From Epiperipatus broadwayi (taxonomy: Eukaryota > Onychophora > Udeonychophora > Euonychophora > Peripatidae): 64,000 bases of DNA. This document shows, one piece after another, positions 1 to 11,580 of this stretch. The DNA lies in contig JAQFVV010012529.1 of assembly GCA_028023455.1 (NCBI GenBank), positions 248,001 through 312,000 of the forward strand, read 5' to 3'. The notes beneath the pieces were generated by a model. That model was not told where the DNA came from. It was given only the letters and a program-made list of their open reading frames with translations, and ran no database searches. The translations under genes were made by a program, and so were the position numbers. Every line of letters begins with the position of its first letter. Position 1 is the first letter of the stretch.

Positions 1-530
1 TGTTGTATTTTCAATGTATCAGATGGATTGACGTCGGTTTGACTGCGAACTTTTGGCCTAAGGTTAAAAAAGGGATAGAATATTTTCTTTTCAAATGCAA
101 ATCTATGTAGTTTATTCATACGCGACAATCTTAAAATAGATATAAATTTCATCTGTGTAGATGATTTAAAATTTTAAAATAATAAGTTAAATTAAAAGAA
201 TGTTAAAATCTAAAATAATAAATATTATTCCTCAAAATTTAAAATGATTCAGAATTTATATGTGTGTAAATAAATGTTTGTGTGTTAATTACTGGCAGTG
301 GCTTTTATTTTTTTATATATATTTAAGATACAAATTAATCAAGTTATTTATTATCTCTGCGTCTCCATGAGCTAGTGACATTGGGCTAACCGTCTAAATA
401 TAAAATAAAGTGGGATCTTAACTTACGTATCTGCCTACTATATAAATTTTTCTAGGTTCAAATGCCTAGATGGCGCCCTTGTAGTGCAGATGCGATAAGA
501 TTCGATCTTCACTTTCTTTTGGCTCGTTAT
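1..530. mobile_element. 3' part of long LTR-like repeat
   Basis: This stretch is similar to 51829-52716. Shared blocks include the sequence around the TGCGAAC...CCTAAGGTTAA motif (1-125 and 51840-51955), the TTAATTACTGGCAGTGGCTT block (about 285-305 and 52462-52482), the GAGCTAGTGACAT block (about 370 and 52538), and the TCTAGGTTCAAATG...AGATGGCGCCC block (about 451-482 and 52645-52672). Both are diverged by indels. The element continues to the left of the window. Confidence 0.75.
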
Positions 531-1440
531 AATAAGAAACAAACACCAACAAGCTGAATAAAATCTTATGGGCTAAAACAAATTTTGTGAGTTGAATTAG
601 GCCTGTAAGTCATAGATTGGCTATTCTTGTTCTAATTTATGATATCATTTCTAAGAAAATTATAGGTTGAGATAGAAAAGTTAAAGATAATGGGAATTTT
701 CATACATGGCATTTTTTTTTACAGATGATATGACATTTTTTGAAAATAATACAAAGAATTTGTTATTAGAGAACTAGAAAGCTAGGAAATATGAGAAATA
801 AATTCACTGAAGAAAAATCTTAAGATATTAGTAATTAATGTGAAAAATAAAACTGAATGACAGAAAATATGAAATATTTGTCTTTAAGAAATGAGGAGTC
901 TAAATATTAAAGTTGAATGGTAAAAGGAGTTGATACAAATAGTTAGGAATTAAAGTTGAGAAGAAAAACAAAAATAAAATGAGATTGATTTTAGCCTGAG
1001 CAGGCAGTTTGTAATTTATTGTTACTTGGTTATATCTTAGTTGAAATAGTTTTTTAAGATAAATATATGAAAATACACATTACAATTTCAATTATAAAGA
1101 CTGTGAAAATCTACCATTTATTAATTTAGTCTTTAAATAAAGTTTTGTTTCCTTGTGAAAAATATTGAGGACATTGAGATTTTTGTTTTCATCTATATAA
1201 AGTACATCTGACGTATACCAGGTTGAAAGTAGTAGTCATCTTTTAGCTTGGAGTGGATCAGACCAGACAGGAAAAAAATTACTATTTCTAGATAAATACT
1301 TGGAATATTCATTATAATCTTAATATTTAAATCTATAAAGTTTGTGAAACAATAGTAATTATATATATATATATTAAAGTGACATTTTCTTATAGTTCAA
1401 ATAAGAATCAAATCTGTTCATATCTTTCATTTGGAATATA
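531..1440. other. AT-rich non-coding stretch
   Basis: Upstream intron of PNPT1. No open frame of note, no recognisable transposon domain and no RNA gene seen. It contains TA microsatellites near 1360 and 1437. Confidence 0.6.
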
Positions 1441-1870
1441 TATATATATGATTACATAATATTATTTCCAGGAGCTTATAAGTAATAAAAATATAATAGC
1501 TGAATAGCTGATGTTTCATTACAATAATAATCACTTTCCTCAGAGCTTCTTTCTCAAATCATAAGAATTGTGAGATTTAAAATGAAAAGTGTGAATTAAA
1601 GAAAATTAATAATATTTGGAAAAAGCTATTGGAGGATAAAACTTTTCAACCAATAGAATTTGAGAAAGAGATGAAAGTAACAAAAGAAAAAAAACGATTT
1701 TAAATCTCTCCACTCACATTATTATGATTTGAGAAAGAAGCAGCTCTGAGGAAAGTACTTGTTATTATACTGAAACATCAGCTATTTAGCTATTAAAGTT
1801 TTATTACACAGAAGCTCCCAGAAATAATCCTATGAAGTCATCATTTATCCATGAGAATATTCAAATTAAT
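1440..1870. repeat. Palindromic MITE-like element
   Basis: Two arms are inverted copies. About 1498-1564 (AGCTGATGTTTCA...CTTTCCTCAGAGC...TTTCTCAAATCATAA) pairs with about 1725-1803. The similarity continues outwards to GGAGCTT near 1472 and GAAGCTCCC near 1811-1819. The spacer is roughly 160 bp without coding potential. It lies just upstream of PNPT1 exon 1 of the window (about 40-100 bp from the acceptor). Confidence 0.75.
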
Positions 1871-1910
1871 ATATATATACTATAATTTAATGACTTTTTT
1901 TTTTAATTAG

Positions 1911-2016
1911 GTAGACTTTCGGCAAAAAGCAGCAGCTGCTGGTCGAATTCCAACAAATTATTTAAGAAGAGAATTAGGGTTTACTGAGAATGAAATCCTT
2001 ACTAGTAGAATGATAG
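1911..2016 (+). CDS. PNPT1: PNPT1 exon 1 of window (RNase PH 1, RNA-binding loop)
   Basis: This is an internal exon of mitochondrial polyribonucleotide nucleotidyltransferase, a phosphate-dependent 3'-5' exoribonuclease. The frame opens at the first base (phase 0) and gives [20 protein letters not shown] followed by about 15 more residues ending in LTSRMI plus one base. Metazoan PNPT1 has almost the same stretch ([21 protein letters not shown]), near human residue 100. The NYLRRE part corresponds to the FFRR-type loop of bacterial PNPase that contacts RNA in the central channel. The acceptor is a T-rich tract ending in TTAATTAG at 1910 and the donor is GTAAAT at 2017. The exon ends one base into a codon, which matches the next exon. 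Earlier exons, including the targeting peptide and start codon, must lie upstream of the window. Confidence 0.95.
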
Positions 2017-2471
2017 GTAAATTTATTACAATGTAGATATTATTATTAAAAAGTATTCTGATATATGCATGCTCTTGTAATTAAAAAGCTAAAAGAATTA
2101 ACTAGTATACTATGCAAAAAAGTGATGATTTTAAATTCACAAAAAATATTTATTTAAAACCTATAGCATGATAATTTATAATTCATCTAAAATTGTAATA
2201 ATAATAATTTATGTGTCCACTATATTTTATATTAGTTACTTTTGAATTTATTTTAAATGGAGATTTAAAATGGAAAGAACAATTGAAATAGTGCTGAAGC
2301 ATTAGTTTAGCTAAATATCAATCATATCACCAACCATGTTTAATATGATTTGAAACAAGCTAAAACATCGAAAAAATCTTTTGCTGAATAATTTGAAACT
2401 TGATCAATTAAAAATGATTATCTGATTCTAAATGTACAGCAAAAATAAATTCTCTGCATCTTGATTTATAG

Positions 2472-4680
2472 CATAGGTTCCCAAACATTTTCAGGCCACT
2501 GCCCACTTTGCAAGACATAAATTTTGTAATGCCCCCCCAGTATAACAGTTTTCCACGTTCAATCTGTTTGATATTTTTCATGTAAATAGCAACCAATGAT
2601 AGTACCAGACAATGCCTACCCTGTAATTCATACGATGCACACAAGATATAACATGATGTCAATGTCATGCATCGGAATAAGCCATCAATATAAACTCACT
2701 ATCAATAACAAAAAAAAAATATTTTAAGTTATTAAATTTAAGTTTAAATGAATGAAATCAAACCAAAGTCGATTATCCTGATTTTTTTCTAACCAAAACT
2801 AATACTCTGCTAATTGATTCCACGAAGTTTTAGGTGGTATATCTTTGAAAGGTTGAACCTAAATCTCACCTTTATGTGCCACTTTCGAGAAGAAACAATA
2901 CTTCCAAAAAAGGAAATACTACTAACAAAACAACAATAACAACGACAAAAAAATCAGCATGTCAATAAATTTTCAATAATTGCATACAGAGATTACAAAA
3001 ATAATAATAATAATTTCACGCCATATAATACTAAACTGTCCATTCACTTTACTACTGTTACACAATGCTTTATTTACTACCCTTTTTTTACAGTTTACAG
3101 TTTCGATTGCCCCAGCAAGAAAATAAAGCATTGTGTAACAATAATAAAGTGAATGGACAATTTAGTATTATATGGTATACATTTGGCATTGCAATAAGAA
3201 AGAGTAGTTATTAATTTCATGCAAAGTAAGTTTATCTTTTCTCAAGTAGAACAATGTGTTAAAAGCAAACAATAACAACAACAAACAAATATGTATATAT
3301 ATATCTACACCTTGGCATACACATGAGCATTCCAGAAATTAATTTGGTAGATATGTTTTAAAGTAGGAAAATCAAATAATAATTTATAAAGAAACAAAAA
3401 AAAAAAATACAAATAATAAAAAAAATACAATAAAATTTATAACAACAAGACAATGATAATAATAATAATAATAATAAAAATTATGCCATACGGCTTCATT
3501 CTGGTTTCTTTCCATTAACCATCTCCAAATTTAGTATCTTTTAAGTGCACTATATAACATGACAACAAGGCAGTGAGGGCTTCCCTTCATGGCAAAATAT
3601 AGGTATTAAGGTGTTCATCATCATCAGCTAGCATTTGTGGCTACATGACAGTAGCAGAAGAGTCTGACTTGTGCACTAACATTGGGAGTTTACTTCATTA
3701 GCATTTTAATGATAAAATTTAGACATTTTTATATTTCTCAGCTTTCTCTAGAAATCATTATAATAATGAAAGCAGCCAACCAAGAGTAGATCACGCAATT
3801 CTGGACAGGCTATAATTTGAAGCTAGTTCAGCTCTGCCTTTTTTCATAAAGTTCTCCACTGCTTTACAACTAGAATATTTCTCTTAGTTCAGCAAGCCCT
3901 TAACCGCTCAGCAGACAAAAGATAGCAAGAAAAACAAACTCAGAAGAGACCCCCTCCCCATCACCAGCTAAAAAATCTTTTATAGCATACCTATAACAAT
4001 ATAAATTGAGTACCCCTCTTTCACTATTATAGCCGTTATCCCCAATTTCTTGAATAATTGATCATAACACAATTGATACAGTTTTTTATACCTTTTTATC
4101 TTTCACTTCTTTCATTTTCCACTCACACCATTTTAATTCCTCAAGGAGTTTCATTTTACTTATAGTTTCTAATTTTAATACAATGGAAATAGCTTTTTAC
4201 ATCTTTACAAAAGATTCAAAGTGAAAAAAAAAATATCTGAGATATGACAAAATTTTTAGATTCTCTCAGCTGATATTGGCATTAAATTATTTTTTTAACA
4301 AAAAATATGCACAGGATGACCACTTCTATCTATTAGTAAAATTTAAAATTAGCCATACAATAATAACCTGCATTCCTTTTAACTTGTTAATAGCGAAAAA
4401 AACCCATCAAAAATGTGCAAAACATTTACAATTACTCTGACTTCCCCCCTTTTTTATATATTCTTGCATATAAACAATTTATAAAATAATCATAAAATCG
4501 GCAAAATAACTTAAAAATTAGTGGTTTGAGAGGGAATTAAAACCGATGATCAGTACGTCTGGAGAAAAGGCTAGATTATCTGAACATTCTCCAAATGCTT
4601 CTGAATCCACTATTGCCCCCCCTCCCTGAAGTCTTCACTGCCCACTGGGGGGACGGTACTGCCCACTTTGGGAACCACTG
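2472..4680. mobile_element. Non-autonomous hAT-type DNA transposon, 2.2 kb
   Basis: The left end begins CATAGGTTCCCAAACA and the right end is TTTGGGAACCACTG, an inverted terminal repeat of the hAT type (CAGTGGTTCCCAAA). The next block, CACTGCCCACTTTG, also recurs inverted at the right end. The element is flanked by a perfect 8-bp direct repeat ATTTATAG (2464-2471 and 4681-4688), the target duplication length of hAT transposons. I see no transposase frame inside, so it is probably an internally rearranged non-autonomous copy. It contains an internal hairpin (3021-3175). Confidence 0.88.
3021..3175. repeat. Internal inverted repeat of hAT element
   Basis: Arms 3021-3075 and 3121-3175 are 55 bp long and pair with about three mismatches around a 45-bp loop. 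The arms include CCATATAATACTAAA...GTCCATTCACTTTA and the TTACACAATGCTTTATTT block. This may be a subterminal fold or a second element nested in the hAT copy. Confidence 0.85.
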
Positions 4681-4688
4681 ATTTATAG

Positions 4689-7600
4689 GATATAGCATCT
4701 TAGCAAGATACCCTTAAAGTTTATTAATAACTTTTATTAATCATTTGTTAGATTAGAGATTGAAATATTACACTTAAAAGGTTATTTAAAGATATTAAAG
4801 AAATGTAATTGTTTGATTTTTTAATTTCCTTCACTGACAAAATTGAAATGAGTTTAATTAACATATTGTGCTGTCTGAAAATTTAGGAGTTGATATGCTT
4901 TTTGTGGATAAATATTCTTGAATAAAAAAAAACCTTGGGATGTATAGATCATCCTACTCATGAATATAGTTTCAGTTAGAAAGAAAAAGAGTATATTGAT
5001 GAAAATAAATACTCAGCTTTCATTACGAAAGCCACCTGTTTTATCTGCATGTATTTCAAAGTTCATGTAATCAGTCTCTTCAAGAAGATGAAGAGAACTA
5101 CTGTATATAATAGATCTTTTAAAAATTTGATCCAATTTATCAAATCTTCCACTAGTGGTGCATTTTGCTGTATTGTAGTTTTGCATTAAGTGACCCATTT
5201 ATATGACAATTATAATTTCAAATTTATTAAATTATATTTTACTGGCCAGGTATGTTAATATCAATGCAAAATACACTTAATTCTTCAAGCTTATATTAAT
5301 AAGAGTATTTTATTTACTTTGTGTTCTAGAATTATCTATTATAAGTTTGAATTATTACAAATCTGCTTTTATTTTTTGTCAATAAGGAATTCAGATTCAA
5401 AATTGAAACTAGTGCATTTATAATTCAAATTTACAATAGTTGAAGAGTATAAAAGAAGAAATAACTCATGTTAATGTAGTAAGCCATTGAGAATCAAGTA
5501 AAACAATATTAGCTAGGAAACAAAAAATACCTGCTGCTAGAGTAGAACTGAGGTTATTAAAATCTAGAATTAATTGGCATGATGTCATATCTATACAACT
5601 ACACAAATGGAATAGCATGAACTCAAAACTAAGATTTTTTTTTTTAATTTCAAGCTAAAAGCTTGATAGAAAAAATAATTAAAATGTCTGCCAGACCCAT
5701 AAGTGTTTTAATTTCAACTTTCAATTCCAATTTCTTATTGATAAAGGAAAAAGTCAGAAACTGATTTGGGGATGGAGATCTAATAATTCAAGCTTATAGT
5801 AGAAGGTGTTAAAGCACACACAGAGAAAATGTTTTTAGTAAACTACAATTTAGTGAATTTAAAATTATTACATTGCTGTCAAAAGAATGGGTCATTTAAT
5901 TTAAAATTGTAATACAATTAAATATAAGTTTTATGGAAGGCTTAATGTTGGATTAAATTTTTGAAAAAAAAATTCTGGAATCAGTGTTTATGTTATTTAT
6001 TTTCTTGAGAAGACTAATGATATTTTTAATCAACAATATTAAATAATGTTGTTCAGTATTTTAAGGATTTATCAAGAATAAAAATGAGCATTTAATGTTA
6101 GAATGTTCTTGTTGTAATGTCTGGATTATATACAGATTTAATAATCACAGACTCATGTAAATACAATGAATGTAAATACAAACATAAGTAAATATATTTT
6201 ATAATATAAATTTATTAGTGAAACATGAATACAAATATACACTTGTATTTACAATGGTTATACTCTGCCTGTTGCTGTTTATGAAGTATAATTCCAAGTT
6301 CTGGGATAAACTACAGAAGAAGGGACTGCATGTGCCCTTAATAGATTTCCCTACCACTTCTAGCTGTAAAGATCTTGGTAGCTTGCTTCATGAGTAGTAT
6401 AGTGATCCTTCCAGCTGTACTATAACAGTTTGCCTCATGCTAATATTTGGTTCTAGCAGCTTCCAATCCGCACTGCTTCAACCATTTAGCTTTGATAGCT
6501 ATTATCTGGAGAATGTGAATTCTGTCTTTCAGGTTTGATGGTAGTTCTCTGGAGAATGTATATACTGCAGTTCAGGTTTGATAGTAGTTCTCTCTGACTA
6601 TGTAGGTATAATGTATATACTGCCATTTAGCATTGAGAATAGTTCTGTGACCCTATCTTCAAAAAGACTGACTATTTATTGCCAGATCACCATTCTTAAT
6701 GGAAACATTTGGATTCAGTGAACATCAGTGCTTATTGGCCCATTCTTGCTATTGGTTATATGTTATCTCCTTGTAATGCATTGGTTAGTAGTAATGAATG
6801 CTCAAGCCGATCTAGATAAAGATGGAATCTAAACTGGTCCATTATTTGAAAGCAAGATGAGATATGACATTTCCTCCCCAGGGCTAATTTTAGCCCTGTT
6901 GAATGTAGTATTTATTTAATTGTTTATATTTATCAATATATAAATAATTATTTTACTTCTTTTACTTTGTAAATTATTTTAAGTAAAAAGTGAAAGCATA
7001 CTTTATAAAAAAGTAATGAAAAAAAATATGTATCTTAGAAATGTTCACACAACTGAGTTAACTCATCATTATAGTCATTTATTTTCTTGTATATATTGCT
7101 AATTGAAGAGTGTTGAATCGGTATAAAGTGTATCTTGGGATTATTTGAATGTATGGCGAATAGTTTAAGCCTAACTAATATATATATATATATTAATTAT
7201 TCCACATGTTTATGTTTAAGGTTACCTGAAATGTAAAAGTCATTCTGAAATGCATGCTTAGTGAGAGAGGGTGGTCTGATTTTTAAATACTGATAGATCA
7301 TTTCAATATGGTGAAGTTGAGATGAAGGTTGCACTGATTACTAAGAACTCAGTGTTTCAAATTTTGGATTTTGTAAATGTATACTTTGCCTGTAGAAACT
7401 ATCTTGATTAATATATATATTTAAAAAAAAAAATTATTCCACTTTGTATTTATATATCAAACTTGAATTTAGTATATGCATATATAGCTGAGCAGAAATA
7501 AGCTATCTAATAGGCTTCAAATTATGCATATGTACTAAAAGAATCAAATCTCATTGTTTATGAAAATTTTACATGTGACTAAAAATTTTGAAAATTTTGT

Positions 7601-8877
7601 ATAAAGTCATCTTAAGAATATAGTAAATATTTTGAAATCCATTCGATGGTTTACTTATGCTCAGTTATTTATGAATATACCAAATTTAAGTTTGATATAT
7701 ATTAGATATAAAGATAAACTATGAGTTCAATGCTCAGAAGTGTAGCAACCTTTTAATGATTGAAATTGGACCACAATACATGTATGTATATTATTTAATT
7801 GATTTCCTTTATTTTTTAGATAAGTTTAAAGAGATTGACATAGGCCAATAACTATTAAATTTTTAGTGATTTCATTTCTATATACCTTAAGGATATTTTT
7901 GAGTGTTGATGACAATATAAAAAAATTAGTGATGGCTGCTAAATATTTAAGTACAAGTGATATCAGAATTTTTCACTGATAAGGATTGTTAACTAGAAAT
8001 TATTATGAAGATATAAGTTAGTACACTGTCTAGTGTCCAGTGATTACTCAAGTTTACAAAAGATAGCTTTAAATAGAATAAATACATCTTTTTTTGAAAA
8101 ATTATTTGTTAAAGGAAAATAGAGAAAGTCTAATGATTTTATAAATCTTCCGAATCAAGGAATGAAAGATGTCCATAGTTTATATAAAACTGATATCACT
8201 AAAATTTAGTTATTGATCTAGTATTAGATCTTTACAAGTATGCAAGCAATTTGACGTGGTTCATAAGATAATATAAATTTCAGGCTATTTACTTAAATTG
8301 TTAAAAATAACTGTAAAATATTTAAATGCAAGCTGTTTAAAATTTTGCAATGCTTAAAACTATTAACTATCAATTCTGGAGATATAGATTATAGTATTAT
8401 TATTTATTGCCCATTGAGTAATTAAAGCTTACAATAGATGCTTTGGATTAGCCATTTGTTGTAAATAAATATGTAGTAAATAAAATAAATATCAACTCTT
8501 TAAAGCATTTGTTGAATGGAGGCAGAGATGATTCATGTAATGTTTTATTGATATATACATTTTGTATATTGATATTTAGAAACAGCCAATTTTATTACCT
8601 ATTTTTATGTATGTTAATGATCTAATAGGTTAATTAAAATTTACACTGCTATTCTATTGAGATATTAAAATTAAAGACCTAGGCAAATTATTTATAAATT
8701 CTTACTTAATCATATTACTCTGTTTCTTTGTTACTTCAATCTGTTTTCAGACATAAAATCTTATGTGCATTACATATATCACTTCTTTATTTCATGAAAT
8801 TAAATTATTTGATATTAAATGATAAATTTATAAAAGTGAAATATTTTGTCATAAATTTATATTTTATATTTGAACAG
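4689..8877. other. Rest of intron 1
   Basis: Mostly AT-rich sequence without coding signal. Bases 6240-6880 are less AT-rich and hold two to three diverged tandem units of about 50 bp (around 6507-6625, sharing GAGAATGT...CAGGTTTGAT.GTAGTTCTCT). This looks like an old unclassified repeat. TA microsatellites occur near 7176 and 7411. Confidence 0.5.
7451..7701. repeat. Small inverted-repeat (MITE-like) element
   Basis: The outer 20 bp, TATATATCAAACTTGAATTT at 7451-7470, pairs with 7682-7701 with one mismatch. A weaker match continues inwards for a total of about 55 bp per arm (…GCTGAGCA… against …TGCTCAG…). No coding sequence lies between. Confidence 0.65.
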
Positions 8878-8927
8878 ATCGTTCCATTAGACCATTATTT
8901 CCACCAGGATTTAATCTTGAAACACAG
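8878..8927 (+). CDS. PNPT1: PNPT1 exon 2 of window (DRSIRPLFP motif)
   Basis: The 50-nt exon completes a GAT codon begun in the previous exon and reads DRSIRPLFPPGFNLETQ, ending on a codon boundary. The DRSIRPLFP block is one of the most conserved PNPase motifs and lies in the first RNase PH domain; human disease variants have been described at the matching Asp/Arg positions. The acceptor is TTTGAACAG at 8877 and the donor is a consensus GTAAGT at 8928. The exon sits in the middle of a longer open frame (8728-8931), but the upstream part of that frame is intronic because the spliced frame is the one conserved with PNPT1. Confidence 0.95.
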
Positions 8928-10390
8928 GTAAGTTTTGGATAATTGCAGTACATGACTATAAAGTAATATCTATAGTTAAGCTGAATGTTTTTTTATTTTA
9001 AATAAAATTCATAAAGTGATATTTAAAAAAATTAATAAAACGTCAATTTTTTTTATTTAATATATTTATAGTACCCAATCAATACATGTATAACATTTTG
9101 TAATTCAAATAGAATGTCTTCTGATCATTCTTATAAGTGATAATTAGTACTGAGTTTACTTTTCCAGTTTTATTTTCAAAGCATTCATAGATGGAAATTG
9201 TGCTCACTTTTAGTTTACCTAATATAAATTTATTTTTTGAAAACTGACAAATTTTTTTTTTTAAATATTTTTTTAAAATTTTAAATATTAGCTTATTAGC
9301 TGTGAGATAAAGGTTGTAATCAGACAATATGGTGAGCAATTGTCTCATTTCTGTTGTAAGGGATAAAAAATTATAATTTGATATTCTACAATAACCATAA
9401 AAACTATGGTTGTAGTAATCTAGGACTAGTGTTCAGATAAATAAATCTTAAATAGTAAGAGAAAATAATTTAAAATATTCATAGTGCACATAGGAACATT
9501 TCTCTTAATATCTGAAGACTATCAATGTGTGATATTAGCAAGATTTATGAATATAATCAAAATAAATTCTTAGTCCTTTATTGTGATGCAGAAAACAAGA
9601 GAGAAACTATTACATTATATATTTTCAAAAATGTACTCTTAATAAATATGAATTACTAGAAATTATTGATTATTTATATTACTAGGGATGAGTTTTTTTT
9701 TTTTAGATTAGAAAAATTTTGAGGTTTAAATGTTATATCTGAGGATACATATATATATTGTCTGTATAATTTACATTGTGCTATGTTGCTAAAAATAATA
9801 GGTCAAATATGCAATCAATAAACTAGTCATCATTACAAAATAAGCTCTGATGAATAATTTTGAAAAATTTAATTTATATAAGGCTTTGAATTTAGTTGAT
9901 AAAATTCAGATAGTTATTAAATATTCATAGTTTGAAGTAATTTCTGTTTGCATTTGTTGTTTTATATAATTTATATTTTTGAGAATGATATACTACTTTT
10001 TACAAATGTTTTTAATTTATTTCCCAATTTTTTTATTTTTATGAAAATTTGATTTATTTTTATGGAAAGTCCTTATTAAAACATAATAAGATTTTAATTT
10101 GTTTATTTTAGTATCAAATGTTTGTTTTTTTTTAAATTTTTATTTGTTATTAAATAATATCATCATTAGTTGTGGAAAAAAAGAAAATTAATGTGGTAGG
10201 CAGGGTAATCTTTATTACAATTGTGTAATTTTTATGGTCATTAAAAATTGAAATAAAGATGCACAAGAATATGTGGGATAGCTATTAAGATATATAATGA
10301 ATTTAAGATGCTGATAATGATATTGTAATTTATTAAATTAACTTTGATCTTATATAATAATATTAATGACATTAATAATATTAATTAAAT
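8928..10390. other. Intron 2, first part
   Basis: AT-rich intronic sequence after exon 2. Short open frames on either strand are low-complexity (Lys, Ile, Phe, Asn) and are not coding. No repeat with clear boundaries was identified. Confidence 0.55.
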
Positions 10391-10770
10391 AAAAGTACCA
10401 AACTCTATACAGTAGTGTCATGTCTTCATAATCAGTGGATGCAAGAAGATTTGTGCATAAAATCCCTATCTAGTGTCTACTCACCCAACATACCAGACTA
10501 ATTTCTAGCTTGTGGATTTACTTGGATTTGAGAGCACTGCAACTAGCTCTTAGGATCTAATGCAATTTTCCAGCAGCTACCTTTTACCTATTTGGTTAAC
10601 TATAAATTAATCTGGGGATGTTGGATGAGTAACTGCTAGATAGGGATTTTATGCACAAATCTTCCTGCATCCATTGATTACGAAGGCTTGCACTTGGTGG
10701 CACAACTGTATGGAGAGTTGGTATTCTTATTAACAACATGTGTAAGTATATGAAATGGTGATCATATGAT
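10391..10770. repeat. Foldback element, family A copy 1
   Basis: Long inverted arms: the left starts AACTCTATACAGTAGTG and continues through TTTGTGCATAAAATCCCTATCTAGTG...ACTCACCCAAC. The right arm (about 10612-10730) carries the reverse complements, including CTAGATAGGGATTTTATGCA and GTATGGAGAGTTGG. The tail has GGTGATCATATGATGTTT, which recurs near other copies at 20715 and 34190. No protein is encoded. Confidence 0.8.
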
Positions 10771-11200
10771 GTTTTGATGATAATATTAATTAAAATATTA
10801 CATCATTATGAGTATATAGTTTTTCTCGGTTAAGAAAATAATGACCCTTGAATTTTATATAATTATATATATAAATAAATTTAACATTACCATTAAGTAA
10901 TTAAGCTTAGTTATTAGATACATTGTATAAGAATAATTTTTAGTAAACATTCATTAGAATGATGTAGTGAAAATTACATTACAGAAATATTATACATTGT
11001 ATAAGACTTTCACTAACATTTAGTATTGACAGAGTTAAGTCTTAATTGCTTACAACAATATTTATTTACTACTAAATGTAAATAAATTAGATCGGTTACA
11101 TTCCTCATCTCTAGTCTACATCCTTACGTAATTTTTTTATTCTTCATGTGTGATATTAGATTAATAAACTGAAAAACAAATAAATAATGAAATATATTAT
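10771..11200. other. Intron 2, AT-rich segment
   Basis: AT-rich with no clear repeat boundary or coding content. Confidence 0.5.
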
Positions 11201-11204
11201 AACG

Positions 11205-11580
11205 GAACTGCGGGGTACACCATAAGACAACATGAATATGACTCAGTAGTTGAATGACTTGAATACAATGTGTCGACCAACCTACAAGTCATATCCTAAA
11301 TCCATGATTCGACATCCCATTTGGGTGCGCCAGATATTACAAAATCAGAAATGGCATATAACAAAGGGAGCATATCTCACTATTGTCAGACCTAGGCCTT
11401 CGAAGGATGCAAAAGATGTCACAGTGAAATGCCTAGTTCCAAATCACATATACTTTCAATATGCTAACTTATAATTTACTTAAAATATTTCAATGTAACT
11501 GAGACTAGTGCATTTCATTACATCTCCCTTTTTGGGCCCCATTACTCCACGGAATTCAAACTCGGGGAGTTCTTGCAATC
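11205..11580 (+). other. Unclassified GC-richer segment with a 74-codon frame
   Basis: Clearly less AT-rich than its surroundings. An open frame at 11250-11474 starts MNDLNTMCRPTYKSYPKSMI and has balanced residue composition (Pro, Arg, Trp, Val) unlike the background. I do not recognise the protein. It may be a transposon fragment or a decayed processed copy; no start context, intron or partner gene supports a real gene. Confidence 0.3.

Noticed and set aside
454-468. GGTTCAAATGCC resembling a tRNA/SINE B box
   Set aside because: It recurs in the LTR-like element at 52.65 kb without a correctly spaced A box or clover-leaf, so no tRNA gene or tRNA-derived SINE is supported.
9079-9348. 89-codon minus-strand frame
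   Set aside because: Low-complexity Lys/Ile/Asn composition typical of AT-rich intron; no domain.
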